Assembly: GCF_002902905.1 (NCBI RefSeq)
Contig: NZ_CP026124.1
Span: 4,836,001-4,900,000 of the forward strand
Direction of reading: 5' to 3'
DNA length: 64,000 nt
DNA from: Achromobacter sp. AONIH1
GTDB lineage: Bacteria; Pseudomonadota; Gammaproteobacteria; Burkholderiales; Burkholderiaceae_B
Part shown: positions 25,058 through 33,928 of the stretch, one piece after another
How positions within the stretch are numbered: the stretch's first letter is position 1
How the letters are laid out: every line of letters starts with the position of its first letter
The notes under the pieces: generated by a model
The model's input: the letters and a program-made list of their open reading frames with translations, nothing else
Told to the model about the DNA's origin: nothing
Database searches by the model: none
Translations under genes and position numbers: made by a program

Positions 25058-27325
25058 TCAGCGCAGCGTCCACCAGGCCGGCAGCAGCGCGCGCACCTTG
25101 GCGCGGCGGTAGCGGTCGTCGATCAGGTGCACCGTGCCGCTGTCGTGTTCCGTGCGGATCACGCGGCCGGCCGCCTGCACCACCTTCTGCATGCCGGGAT
25201 ACAGATAGGCGTAGTCGTAGCCGTGTTCCTGGCCGTAGCGCGCGTCCAGCAGGCGCCGCATGTTCTCGTTCACCGGATTGACCTGCGGCAGCCCCAGCGT
25301 GGCGATGAAGGCGCCGATCAGCCGCTTGCCGGGCAGGTCCACGCCCTCGGCGAAAGCGCCGCCCAGCACCGCGAAGCCCACGCCGCGCCCCTCTTCCGTG
25401 AAACGCCCCAGGAAGGCATTGCGGCCCGCCTCGTCCATGCCCGGCGTCTGCTGCCAGACCGGCACCTGCGGATGGCGCGCGCGCATCAGCTCGGCCACCC
25501 GCGCCAGATAATCGAAGCTGCTCAGGAAGCCCAGGTAGTTGCCCGGCCGGCTGGCGTACTGACTGGCGATCAGGTCCACGATGGGCTCGAGCGAACGCTC
25601 GCGGTCGCGGTAGCGCGTGGACACATGGCCGGCCACGCGCACGTCCAGCTGCTCGGCCCGGAACGGCGCGGCCACGTCGATCCAGTCGGTGGCGGCGGGC
25701 AGGCCCAGCGTGTCCTGGAAAAAGCGCGGCGGACTGAGCGTGCCCGAGAACAGCACCGTGGCATGCGCGGTAGCGAAGCGCCCGGCCAGGTGCGGCGCGG
25801 GAATCACGTTGCGCACGCAGAGCGTGGACAGCGGCGTCTTGGCGCCGGCCGCGCCCGGCTGCGCCAGCGTGGCGTCGAACAGCGCGTGCGGGCCGTACAG
25901 CTCGGCCAGGCGCTGGAAGTGCAGCGCCTCGAAATGGAAGGCCAGCACCGGATCGTCCTGCGCCAGCGGCGTCTCGGCCAACGCCTCGGTGATCGCCGCC
26001 GTGGCCTTCTGCAGCGCGGCCAGCACGCCCGCCGGCGGCGCGTCATAGGCCTGGTACGGCTCGGCCTGCTTGCGGTTGAAGGCCTGCCAGGAGCGGTGCA
26101 ACCCGTCCAGCGCCTTCTTCAGCGGCTTGGGCGCGGCCTGGCGCGCGCCGGCCAGCGCGGCCTGCGACAGCTCGGCGGTGTACATGCGACGCGCGCGGTC
26201 GACCAGGTTATGCGCCTCGTCCGCCAGCACCGCGACCTTCCACTGACTGGCCTGCGTCAACGCGTGCAGCATGGCCGTGGCGTCGTAGTAATAGTTGTAG
26301 TCGCCCACCACCACGTCGCTCCAGCGCGTCAATTCCTGCGCCAGGTAATAGGGGCAGACGTCGTGCGCCGCCGCGACCTGGCGCAGCGCGGCGGCGTCCA
26401 TGCGGCCGTGCGCCAGCGCGCCGGCGCGGGCCTGCGGCAGGCGGTCGTAGAAGCCTCGCGCCAACGGGCAGGACTCGCCATGGCACGCCTTGTCCGGATG
26501 CTCGCAGAGCTTGTCGCGCGCCTGCAGCTCCAGCACCCGCAGGCCGGGCGCGGCCGGCTGCGCGTTCAGCGTGTCCAGCGCCTGCAGCGCCAGCGCGCGG
26601 CCCGGCCCCTTGGCGGCCAGGAAGAACAGCTTGTCCAGGCCGGCCTCGGGCGCGGCCTTGAGCAGCGGAAACAAGGTGCCCAGCGTTTTGCCGATGCCGG
26701 TCGGCGCCTGCGCCAGCAGGCAGCCGCCATCGCGCGCCTTGCGGTAGGCGGCCACCGCCAGCTCGCGCTGGCCGCTGCGGAATTCGTGCGGAAAGCGCAG
26801 TGCCGCCAGCGCCGCGTCGCGCGCGCCCCGGTGCGCCTGCTCCTGCCGCGCCCAGGCCAGGTAGCGCTCGCACTGCGCGTTGAAGAACGCCTCCAGCTCG
26901 GCCGCCGGATGCGTCTCGGCCAGCATGGTTTCCTCTTCGGTGGCGACGTTGAAATACACCAGCGCCACCGTCAGGCTGGGCAGGCCGCGCGCCTGGCACA
27001 GCAGATGGCCGTAGACCTTGGCCTGCGCCCAGTGCGCGGCGCGGTGGTTCTCGCGCACGCTGTCCAGGCGTCCACGATAGGTCTTGATCTCTTCCAGGCG
27101 CTTGGCGGCGGGGTCGTAGCCGTCGGCGCGGCCGCGCACCAGCAGTTCGCCGTATTCGCCGGACAGGGCAATCTCGGTTTCATAGCCGGGGCCGCGCCGG
27201 CCCGTCACCACGCCGTGCCCGGCCACGCCTTCCTGGCCGGTCGGCGCGGGCGTGAAGCGCAGGTCCAGGTCGCCGGCACGCGCGGTGAACTCGCACAGCG
27301 TGCGCACGGCGGCCACGCAGCTCAT
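25058..27325 (-). CDS. XPD/DinG-type FeS helicase with N-terminal PD-(D/E)XK nuclease
   Basis: A 755-residue protein with two activities. N-terminal RecB-like nuclease motif: GRADGY near 65-70 and EEIKTYRG with Glu79-Ile-Lys81. The superfamily 2 helicase has Walker A APTGIGKT (207-214), DEAH (369-372) and a late motif VVQAAGRVIRTEHD. Four cysteines (274, 281, 286, 324) are spaced as in the XPD/DinG iron-sulphur cluster. The ATG overlaps the FAN1-type gene stop (ATGA), so the two are coupled. Probable job: opening and trimming damaged DNA with the partner nuclease (inference). Confidence 0.88.
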   Translation of the reverse strand: MSCVAAVRTLCEFTARAGDLDLRFTPAPTGQEGVAGHGVVTGRRGPGYETEIALSGEYGELLVRGRADGYDPAAKRLEEIKTYRGRLDSVRENHRAAHWAQAKVYGHLLCQARGLPSLTVALVYFNVATEEETMLAETHPAAELEAFFNAQCERYLAWARQEQAHRGARDAALAALRFPHEFRSGQRELAVAAYRKARDGGCLLAQAPTGIGKTLGTLFPLLKAAPEAGLDKLFFLAAKGPGRALALQALDTLNAQPAAPGLRVLELQARDKLCEHPDKACHGESCPLARGFYDRLPQARAGALAHGRMDAAALRQVAAAHDVCPYYLAQELTRWSDVVVGDYNYYYDATAMLHALTQASQWKVAVLADEAHNLVDRARRMYTAELSQAALAGARQAAPKPLKKALDGLHRSWQAFNRKQAEPYQAYDAPPAGVLAALQKATAAITEALAETPLAQDDPVLAFHFEALHFQRLAELYGPHALFDATLAQPGAAGAKTPLSTLCVRNVIPAPHLAGRFATAHATVLFSGTLSPPRFFQDTLGLPAATDWIDVAAPFRAEQLDVRVAGHVSTRYRDRERSLEPIVDLIASQYASRPGNYLGFLSSFDYLARVAELMRARHPQVPVWQQTPGMDEAGRNAFLGRFTEEGRGVGFAVLGGAFAEGVDLPGKRLIGAFIATLGLPQVNPVNENMRRLLDARYGQEHGYDYAYLYPGMQKVVQAAGRVIRTEHDSGTVHLIDDRYRRAKVRALLPAWWTLR

Positions 27326-29004
27326 CGGCCTTCTCCCTGCGAGGCGGGCGCGACGTCCATGTCCTGCCAGCGCACATGGCAGACGCTGACGGGCATGCCG
27401 TGCGACAGGCAATAGTCCAGCCAGCGGATCTGGTTGTCCTGTAGCTTGTCGCCGGGACCCTTCACCTCGACCAGCTCATAGCGCTTTTCCGCCGGCCAGA
27501 AGCGGATCAGGTCAGGCAGGCCGGAACGGTTGGTCTTGACGTCGGACAGCAGGCGCTCGAACACGCGCTTCAGGTGAGCCGCCGGCACGCAATCCAGCGC
27601 CAGCGCCAGCAGCGGTTCGGACAGCGCGTCCCAGGATACGAAGGGAGACTGCAGGCCCTGCTTGTCGCGGTAGCGGCGCCCTATCTCGTCGCGATACTCC
27701 GGCGTGTCCAGCAGCGCGAGGCAGGCCTGGAACTGCGCGGCGCGGCGCGCCGGAAAATCGGGCGCGCCCAGGTCGGCGGGACCGCGCTGGAACGGATGGA
27801 AGAATGCGCCCGGCACCGGCGCGAACACCGCCGGCCAGCACAGCAGGCCGAACAGCGCGTTGAACAGCGTGTTCTCGACATAGTGCGCCGGCGCCTCGTC
27901 GCGGTGCCAGTGGTCGCGCACGGCCAGTTCCACAGGCAGGCCGTCCGCCGGCCGGGGCAGCACCAGGTCGTGACGCGGCGCGGCGCGCAACCCGGCGGCC
28001 GGCGGCCGGGGCTGGCCCAGCGCCCGCCGCAGACGCGGCAACATGCGCGCCACCCGCTGCGCTTCCTCTTCGCTTTCAGGCGCGGCCAGGGCCTGTTCCG
28101 CCAGCGCCAGCGCCTCGGGCAGCAATGTCATGCGTTCGTGCACGCGGATGCGGCGGTGGCGCGCGCCCGGATAGGCGCATTGCGCGTACACCCGTTCCGC
28201 CGCCGGCCAGTCGCCCGCCCGTTCGCAGGCCTGGCCGATGCGCAGCAGCACCTTGGCGCGGCGCTGCTCCAGCCAGCGATTGGCGCTGGCGCAGGCCTGG
28301 ACCTGAGCCAGCAAGGCGTCCAGCCGCGCGCCCGTCGCCGCCAGCGGCGTCTCGTCCAGCGCCGCGCGGCAGGCATGCAAAGCCAGGTAGCGGTCCACGT
28401 CGGCGCGCGACTGGAATGCTCGCGAGGCCGCGTCGAAAGGCACGCTCTCGTACTGGAAAACGCCCAGGTCGGCCAGCACGAACTCCGACCAGTCCTGATG
28501 CAGGTTGCCGAAGAACATCAGCCGGAAGCGCTCGCAGACCTCGCCCGCCATCAGGCGCCAGACGGCTTCGCCGGCGTCCGGATGCCAGTCCCGATAGGGT
28601 TTCGCGTCGGGCTGCCGGGCGCGCAACGCGTCCAGCAGCTCGGCCTTGCGCGCCGACGCGGGAAGATGGGGAAACAGCCGCAGCAATTCGGGCTTGGTAT
28701 GCAGGCCGAACAGTTCATCCGGCGTCATGGCCGCGTCCCGGTCCAGCCAGCCCAGCGCCTCCAGCGGCGCGGCGGCCGTCTCGGCCGGGCCGATTTCCTC
28801 GTAGATCAGGCCGCTGGCGCGGAACCACGGCCCGCGCCGCAGCAGCAACCGCGCCAGCAGCGCCTGCGACGGCTGCGGCAAGGCCGCGTAGTCGGCGACG
28901 AAACGGCGCTGCGGCTCGTCCAGCACATCGTCATAGCGCTCGGCCACCCAGGCCAGCGCGCGCTGGAAGTTGTGCAGGTAGTAATAACGGTGCGGAGGAA
29001 ACAT
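27322..29004 (-). CDS. FAN1-type structure-specific nuclease (VRR-NUC domain)
   Basis: A 560-residue homologue of bacterial FAN1, which cuts 5' flaps and unhooks DNA interstrand crosslinks; the Pseudomonas enzyme is of nearly equal length. The C-terminal VRR-NUC domain carries SGLPDLIRFW and YELVEVKGPGDKLQDNQ, giving the Asp, Glu-Val-Lys active site. The middle part is helical with TPR-like character (WLEQRRAKVLLRIGQACERAG). The N-terminus, YYLHNFQRALAWVAERYDDVL, resembles the SAP-side region. It is first in a two-gene unit with the helicase. Immediately upstream (29037-29052) is a GC hairpin without T-run. Confidence 0.9.
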   Translation of the reverse strand: MFPPHRYYYLHNFQRALAWVAERYDDVLDEPQRRFVADYAALPQPSQALLARLLLRRGPWFRASGLIYEEIGPAETAAAPLEALGWLDRDAAMTPDELFGLHTKPELLRLFPHLPASARKAELLDALRARQPDAKPYRDWHPDAGEAVWRLMAGEVCERFRLMFFGNLHQDWSEFVLADLGVFQYESVPFDAASRAFQSRADVDRYLALHACRAALDETPLAATGARLDALLAQVQACASANRWLEQRRAKVLLRIGQACERAGDWPAAERVYAQCAYPGARHRRIRVHERMTLLPEALALAEQALAAPESEEEAQRVARMLPRLRRALGQPRPPAAGLRAAPRHDLVLPRPADGLPVELAVRDHWHRDEAPAHYVENTLFNALFGLLCWPAVFAPVPGAFFHPFQRGPADLGAPDFPARRAAQFQACLALLDTPEYRDEIGRRYRDKQGLQSPFVSWDALSEPLLALALDCVPAAHLKRVFERLLSDVKTNRSGLPDLIRFWPAEKRYELVEVKGPGDKLQDNQIRWLDYCLSHGMPVSVCHVRWQDMDVAPASQGEGR

Positions 29005-29159
29005 CGGCCGGGCCGGCGGGCTGGGAGTGACGGGATGGCCGCGAGCGCGGCCCTGTCAGTTCCAGGCCCCGGCAAAATACTGGATGGATATCCACATATT
29101 ACCTTGATTGCCGGCCGGGGCGCGATCGTCTCGCGGGCGGTGAAGTCGCCCGAAGACCG

Positions 29160-29534
29160 CTATTTCCTGGTGATCAGGCCGCTCATGTACTGATTCAGAT
29201 CACGGAAGTCCTGGACCGTCCAGGCGTGCGGCGCCAGCTTCACGCCATTCTCCCGCAGCGTCCTGGGTATCAGGTCGCCATTGGGCCGCAGGATGACCGA
29301 GGAAACAATGACGCCTGGATAGTCGGTCAGGCGTTTCCGGAACGCGGCCGTCGTCAGGTCGGGCGTCGGCGGATTGCTCTTGTTGGCCAATGGCCCTGTG
29401 CCCTTGGCATCCGCGCCGTGGCACATCGCGCATCGCGCCAGGAAGAGCTTTTTCCCATTGCCGACATCCGCGAAGGACGGCGATGCCTGGACAAGCAGGG
29501 AAACGCCCAGCGCGGCGATACAGAGTGCTTTCAT
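29160..29534 (-). CDS. small periplasmic c-type cytochrome
   Basis: A 124-residue mono-haem cytochrome c with signal peptide (MKALCIAALGVSLLVQASPSFA-type, cut after ASPSFA). Haem attachment motif CAMCH lies at ARCAMCHGADAKG. The distal methionine is not obvious; a Met in NQYMSGL near the C-terminus is the best candidate. A small dyad, GCGGAT-TTG-ATCCGC (29555-29569), lies about 20 bases before the start. It stands alone between the FAN1 unit and the acyl-CoA cluster, so its electron partner is unknown. Confidence 0.88.
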   Translation of the reverse strand: MKALCIAALGVSLLVQASPSFADVGNGKKLFLARCAMCHGADAKGTGPLANKSNPPTPDLTTAAFRKRLTDYPGVIVSSVILRPNGDLIPRTLRENGVKLAPHAWTVQDFRDLNQYMSGLITRK

Positions 29535-29618
29535 TATTTTGCTGCTCGGAGGGTGCGGATTTGATCCGCCCCCGGTGAATTGGGGCGGCAATCATAGCAG
29601 CCGCGCACCCGATCCGGC

Positions 29619-30029
29619 TCAGCCGTCCAAGGTGAATTGCGGCAGCGCGATATCGTCCGACACCCGCTCGAAGCAGACCCGCACGCGGCTGCCGATGCGC
29701 ACCGCCTCCGGCGGGCTGTCGACGATGTTGGCCATCATGCGCACGCCCTCGTCCAGGTCGATCGCCGCGACCACGTAGGGCACCCGCTCGCCGAAGGCCG
29801 CGCCGGCGCCGCGCCGGTTGATGGTGTAGGTGTACACGGCGCCCTTGCCGCTGCATTCGATCCAGTCCAGGTCTGCCGACAGGCAGGCCGTGCAGAATTC
29901 GCGCGGGAAGAACTGGCGCGCCTTGCAATGGGCGCACTGCTGGATCACCAGGCGGCCCTCCCTGGCCGCGTCCCAATACGGCTGGGTGATGCGGGTGGGT
30001 TGCGGCAGCGGACGTTGCACGGTTTCCAT
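29619..30029 (-). CDS. DUF35 Zn-ribbon/OB-fold protein, partner of the thiolase
   Basis: A 136-residue protein with a rubredoxin-like zinc ribbon, CAHC (QQCAHCKARQFFPR) and CTAC (FCTACLS), followed by an OB-fold (AVYTYTINRRGAG...YVVAAIDLDEGVRM). DUF35 proteins form complexes with thiolase-like enzymes; known examples are ChsH2 with the aldolase Ltp2 and BbsA with the thiolase BbsB. The gene starts two bases after the stop of the thiolase-like gene, which fits a heteromer. Confidence 0.9.
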   Translation of the reverse strand: METVQRPLPQPTRITQPYWDAAREGRLVIQQCAHCKARQFFPREFCTACLSADLDWIECSGKGAVYTYTINRRGAGAAFGERVPYVVAAIDLDEGVRMMANIVDSPPEAVRIGSRVRVCFERVSDDIALPQFTLDG

Positions 30030-30031
30030 GG

Positions 30032-31183
30032 TCAGGCTCCGAGAATCAGGGTGGTATTGCAGGAAAACACCAGGCCGGGCGCGTGCACCAGCGCCAGCTC
30101 GGCCTTGGGCAGTTGCCGCTCGCCGCATTCCTTGCGCAGCTGGTGCACCGCTTCGAGCAGCAGCAGCATGCCGAACTGCCCGGGATGGTTGTAGGACAGG
30201 CCGCCGCCCGAGGTGTTGATGGGAAAGTCCCCGCCCGGCGCCAGCCGGCCGCCGGCCACGAATGCGCCGCCCTCGCCGCGCTTGCAGAAGCCCAGTTCTT
30301 CCAGCGACTGAATCACGCCGATGGTGAAGTGGTCATAGATCTGCACCACGTCGATGTCCTGGCGCGTGACGCCGGCCATCGCCAGCGCCGCGTCCGCCGT
30401 CGCCGCCACGTTGGTGTCGAGCCAGTCGGAAGTATTGAACGGCGTGTAGTGATGCGAAAAGGACTCGGCGATGCCCAGCACGTGCACCGGCGGGCGGCGC
30501 AGCGAGCGGGCGCGCTCGGCCGTGGTCAGGATGAAGGCGCCGCCGGCGTCGGTCACCAGGCAGCAGTCGCGCTGGCGCAGCGGGTCCGCGATCAGGCGCG
30601 AGGCCATCACCTCGTCGATCGACGTGTCCTCGCGCCGGTAGGCATGGGGATTGAGCTGCGCCCATCTGCGCGCCGCCACCGCCACTTCCGCCAGGTCGCG
30701 ATGGGTGGTGCCGTAGCGCTGCATGTGCAGCTGCGCCACCATCGCGTAGTAGCCAATGGGACTGAGCTGGCCATAGGGGGTGATGAATTGCCCGCGCGGC
30801 ATGCGCATGTCCTCGGGCGCGCCGCCGACCTTGCGCGAGCCGTCCGACAGCTGGGTGCTGCCGTAGGCCACCAACGCCACCTCGCACATGCCCGCCTGGA
30901 TCGCCGCCATCGCGTGGCGCACGTGCATGACGTTGGACATGCCGCCGACGCTGGTCGAATCGACGTAGCGCGGACGGATGCCCAGGTATTCGGCCAGCTG
31001 CAGGCCGGCGAACTTGTCGTCGACATGGGCGAACACCCCGTCCACGTCCTTGAGCGCCAGGCCCGCGTCGCGCAGCGCGCGGGCCGCCGCCTGCGCCTGC
31101 AGGTCCAGCGACGTCATGCCGGGCACCTTGCCCAGGTCCGATTCGGCGGCGCCGACGATGGCGACCGGTTTGGAAGATTTCAT
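30032..31183 (-). CDS. thiolase-like protein lacking the nucleophilic cysteine (SCP-x/Ltp2 type)
   Basis: A 383-residue thiolase-superfamily protein (VAIVGAAESDLGKVPGMTS at the N-terminus; the histidine loop GGGLSYNHPGQFGM near the C-terminus). Where thiolases have the nucleophilic Cys in a CASG-type motif, this protein reads STSVGGMSNV at about 76-85, with no Cys. A relation to the DUF35-partnered thiolase-like enzymes, some of which are aldolases for side-chain removal, is therefore more likely than a plain thiolase. It is followed by the DUF35 gene and preceded by an acyl-CoA dehydrogenase in a catabolic operon. Confidence 0.87.
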   Translation of the reverse strand: MKSSKPVAIVGAAESDLGKVPGMTSLDLQAQAAARALRDAGLALKDVDGVFAHVDDKFAGLQLAEYLGIRPRYVDSTSVGGMSNVMHVRHAMAAIQAGMCEVALVAYGSTQLSDGSRKVGGAPEDMRMPRGQFITPYGQLSPIGYYAMVAQLHMQRYGTTHRDLAEVAVAARRWAQLNPHAYRREDTSIDEVMASRLIADPLRQRDCCLVTDAGGAFILTTAERARSLRRPPVHVLGIAESFSHHYTPFNTSDWLDTNVAATADAALAMAGVTRQDIDVVQIYDHFTIGVIQSLEELGFCKRGEGGAFVAGGRLAPGGDFPINTSGGGLSYNHPGQFGMLLLLEAVHQLRKECGERQLPKAELALVHAPGLVFSCNTTLILGA

Positions 31184-31206
31184 GGATGGTCCTCAGCCTG
31201 TTGTGC

Positions 31207-32346
31207 TCAGAGCGTCCGGGCGATCAGCTCGCGCATGATCTCCGAGGCGCCCCCGTAGATGCGGTTCGGCCGGACGTCCGTGTACGCCCTGCCGATCGGG
31301 TATTCGCGCATGTAGCCGTAGCCGCCGTGGAACTGCAGCAGATCGTCGATGGCGCGGGTGGCCTCGGCCGCCCACAGCTTGGCCATGGCCGCGCCGGCCG
31401 CGTCCAGCTCGCCGTCCAGGTACTGGCGCACGCAGCCGTCGACGAATGCGCGGGTGGCGGCGGCCAGCGTCTTGATGTCGGCCAGCTTGAAGCGGATGTA
31501 CTGGTTGTCGAGCAGCGCCTTGCCGAACGCCTGGCGCTGCCTGGCGTAGTCCACCGTCCATTGCAGCGCGCTTTCCAGCGCCATGGCGCAGCGCGCGGCG
31601 ATCATCAGCCGTTCGCGCGCCAGCTCCTTCATCATGTAGCCAAAGCCCTGCCCCGGCTCGCCCAGCAGGTCCGCGTCGGGCACCAGCACGTCCTGGAAGA
31701 ACAGCTCGGCGGTGTCCTGGGCGCGCTGGCCGACCTTGTCCAGCAGCCGGCCGCGCGTGAAGCCCGGCGTGGCCGCGTCCACCCAGAACAGGCTGATGCC
31801 GCGCGCGCCGGCCGCCGGATCGGTCTTGGCCGCCACCAGCACGCGGTCGGCGTGAAAGCCGTTGGTGATGAAGGTCTTCTGGCCGTTGAGCAGATAGCCG
31901 CCGTCGACGCGGGCCGCCGTGCTGCGGATGGCCTTGACGTCGCTGCCCGCGCCGGGCTCCGTGATCGCCAGCGAGGCCACCGTGTCGCCGCGCGCCATGG
32001 CCGGCAGATGCCGCAGCTTCTGGTCCTCGGTGCCGAAATTGAGCAGGTACGGCGCCACGATGTCGGAATGGGTGGTGAAGCCTGTCACGCCGGTGGCCAG
32101 CGCGCGGGCGATCTCCTCCACCACGGCCAGCGTGTGCAGGAAATCGCCCCCGCCGCCGCCATACGATTCCGGCGTGCTGGGCAGCAGCAGGCCGGCCTGG
32201 CCGGCCTGGCGCCACAGCTCGCGCGGCACCATGCCCTCATGCTCCCATCGCTCATGATGCGGCGTGATCCGCTCGGCGATGAAACGGGCGACCATGTCGC
32301 GGTACAGCTCGTGCTCGGGCGCGAACAGCGTGCGTTTCGGATTCAT
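31207..32346 (-). CDS. acyl-CoA dehydrogenase
   Basis: A 379-residue FAD enzyme making the alpha,beta double bond in acyl-CoA. Landmarks: SLAITEPGAGSDVKAI (FAD/substrate loop), FITNGFHADRVLVAAKTD, and the C-terminal IYGGASEIMRELIAR. The Gly in IYGG, where medium-chain enzymes have the Glu base, is typical of long-chain-type and isovaleryl-type members whose base lies elsewhere. Ribosome site AAGGAA before ATG 32346. Same operon as the ligase, 16 bases downstream of it. Confidence 0.92.
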   Translation of the reverse strand: MNPKRTLFAPEHELYRDMVARFIAERITPHHERWEHEGMVPRELWRQAGQAGLLLPSTPESYGGGGGDFLHTLAVVEEIARALATGVTGFTTHSDIVAPYLLNFGTEDQKLRHLPAMARGDTVASLAITEPGAGSDVKAIRSTAARVDGGYLLNGQKTFITNGFHADRVLVAAKTDPAAGARGISLFWVDAATPGFTRGRLLDKVGQRAQDTAELFFQDVLVPDADLLGEPGQGFGYMMKELARERLMIAARCAMALESALQWTVDYARQRQAFGKALLDNQYIRFKLADIKTLAAATRAFVDGCVRQYLDGELDAAGAAMAKLWAAEATRAIDDLLQFHGGYGYMREYPIGRAYTDVRPNRIYGGASEIMRELIARTL

Positions 32347-32362
32347 GCGTGTTCCTTGCTTG

Positions 32363-33928
32363 TCATCGGGCGATGCCCTCCCCGGCCGGCCAATAGCGCT
32401 GCTTGACCAGCCGCTTGAGCAGCTTGCCGGTCTCGGTGCGCGGCATGTCCGCGGAGAAGTCCACGCTCTTGGGGCACTTGATGGGAGACAGGCGGGCGCG
32501 GCAATAGTCGATCAGCGCCTGCGCCAGCGCCGGGCCCGCGTCCGACGGTTCGCGCAGTTGCACCACGGCCTTGACCGCCTCGCCGAACTCGGCGTCCGGC
32601 ACGCCGATCACGGCCACGTCGGCCACGGCCGGATGCGTGCACAGCAGGTTCTCGGCTTCCTGCGGATAGATGTTCACGCCGCCCGACACGATCATGTTGG
32701 ACAGCCGGTCCGTCAGGTACAGATAGCCGTCCGCGTCCAGGTAGCCGATGTCGCCATAGGTGGCCCAGCCGCGCGCGTTGTAGGCCTTGCGCGTCTTGGC
32801 CGGATCCTTGTGGTATTCGAAGGCGCCGCCGCCCGAGAAATAGATGACGCCCGGCTGCCCCGGCGGCAGTTCCCGCTCGCCGTCCTCGCTGACGATATGC
32901 ACCCGGCCGAACTCGGGCCGGCCCACCGAGCCGGGATGCGCCAGCCATTCCTCGGAGCCCAGCGAGGTGCGCCCGACCAGCTCGGTGCCGCTGTAGTACT
33001 CGTACAGGATCGGCCCCCACCAGCGGATCATGGCCTGCTTGACCTCGGCCGGGCACGGCGCGGCCGCGTGCACCGCGTAGCGCAGCGAGGACAGGTCATG
33101 GCGCGCGCGTTCCTCGTCCGGCAGGCGCAGCAGCCGGATGAACATGGTCGGCACCCATTGCGAATGCGTGACCCGGTGCACGGCGATCGCCGCCAGCGCG
33201 GCGGCGGCGTCGAACTTCTCCAGCATCACGCAGCTGCCGCCGGCGCGCAGCACGGCCATGTTCCAGCGCACCGGCGCGGCATGGTAGAACGGCGCGGTGG
33301 ACAGGTAGACCGTGTCCGGGCCGAAGGCCTTCCAGGCGCTGCTGGGCGCCTCGCCGACGCGGAAATAGCGGTTGGCCTGCGCCAATGGGCGCTTGATGCC
33401 CTTGGGCAGGCCGGTGGTGCCGGAGGAATACAGGAAATCCGTGCCCTCGGGCGTGTCCGGCAGCGACACGTCCTCGGGCTGGCGCGCCAGCCAGTCTTCG
33501 TAGTCCGCCGCGCCCGCCGCCGCGCCGTCCATCGAGATCCGGATCACGCCCGCCGCGTCCAGCCGGGCCGGATCGAGTTCGGCCTGGGTATGGCTGGAAT
33601 GGAACAGCACGCGCGCATCGCAGTCCGCGATGATGTACTGCGCCTCTTCGCGCTTGAGGTGGCGGCTGATGGTCGTGTAGTACAGACCGATGCGATGCGC
33701 CGCCCACAGCAGCTCAAAGTAGCGCGGATGGTTTTCCAGGAAGACCGCGACCACGTCGCCCGTGCGCAGGCCCGCCGCCAGCAGCGCGGCCGCGCAGCGC
33801 CGGCTGCGCTGCTCCAGCTCGCGCCAGGTCACGGTCGCGCCCGAGGGCAGCATGCGGTAGGCGACGCGGTCCGGCATCTGGCGGGCGTAGGCCACGATCG
33901 GCGGGATGTTGCGGGTTTCCTCGTTCAT
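32363..33928 (-). CDS. AMP-forming acyl-CoA ligase
   Basis: A 521-residue member of the ANL superfamily that activates a carboxylic acid to its CoA thioester through an acyl-adenylate. The P-loop YSSGTTGLPKG lies near 167-177; the A5/A8 region YEYYSGTELVG and TYGDIGYLDADGYLYLTDR, and the A10 lysine region TETGKLLKRL near the C-terminus are present. ATGA overlap with the upstream hydratase gene. It would supply the CoA ester for the dehydrogenase and thiolase-like enzyme. Substrate not predictable. Confidence 0.92.
   Translation of the reverse strand: MNEETRNIPPIVAYARQMPDRVAYRMLPSGATVTWRELEQRSRRCAAALLAAGLRTGDVVAVFLENHPRYFELLWAAHRIGLYYTTISRHLKREEAQYIIADCDARVLFHSSHTQAELDPARLDAAGVIRISMDGAAAGAADYEDWLARQPEDVSLPDTPEGTDFLYSSGTTGLPKGIKRPLAQANRYFRVGEAPSSAWKAFGPDTVYLSTAPFYHAAPVRWNMAVLRAGGSCVMLEKFDAAAALAAIAVHRVTHSQWVPTMFIRLLRLPDEERARHDLSSLRYAVHAAAPCPAEVKQAMIRWWGPILYEYYSGTELVGRTSLGSEEWLAHPGSVGRPEFGRVHIVSEDGERELPPGQPGVIYFSGGGAFEYHKDPAKTRKAYNARGWATYGDIGYLDADGYLYLTDRLSNMIVSGGVNIYPQEAENLLCTHPAVADVAVIGVPDAEFGEAVKAVVQLREPSDAGPALAQALIDYCRARLSPIKCPKSVDFSADMPRTETGKLLKRLVKQRYWPAGEGIAR

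Noticed and set aside
25127..27415. 762-codon plus-strand frame opposite the nuclease-helicase
   Set aside because: Antisense shadow; composition is Arg/Gln/Ala-rich with no domain, while the minus strand has complete helicase motifs.
29037..29052. GGCCGCG/CGCGGCC hairpin upstream of the FAN1 gene as a terminator
   Set aside because: No T-run on either strand and in a leader position; chance GC-rich stems are common here.
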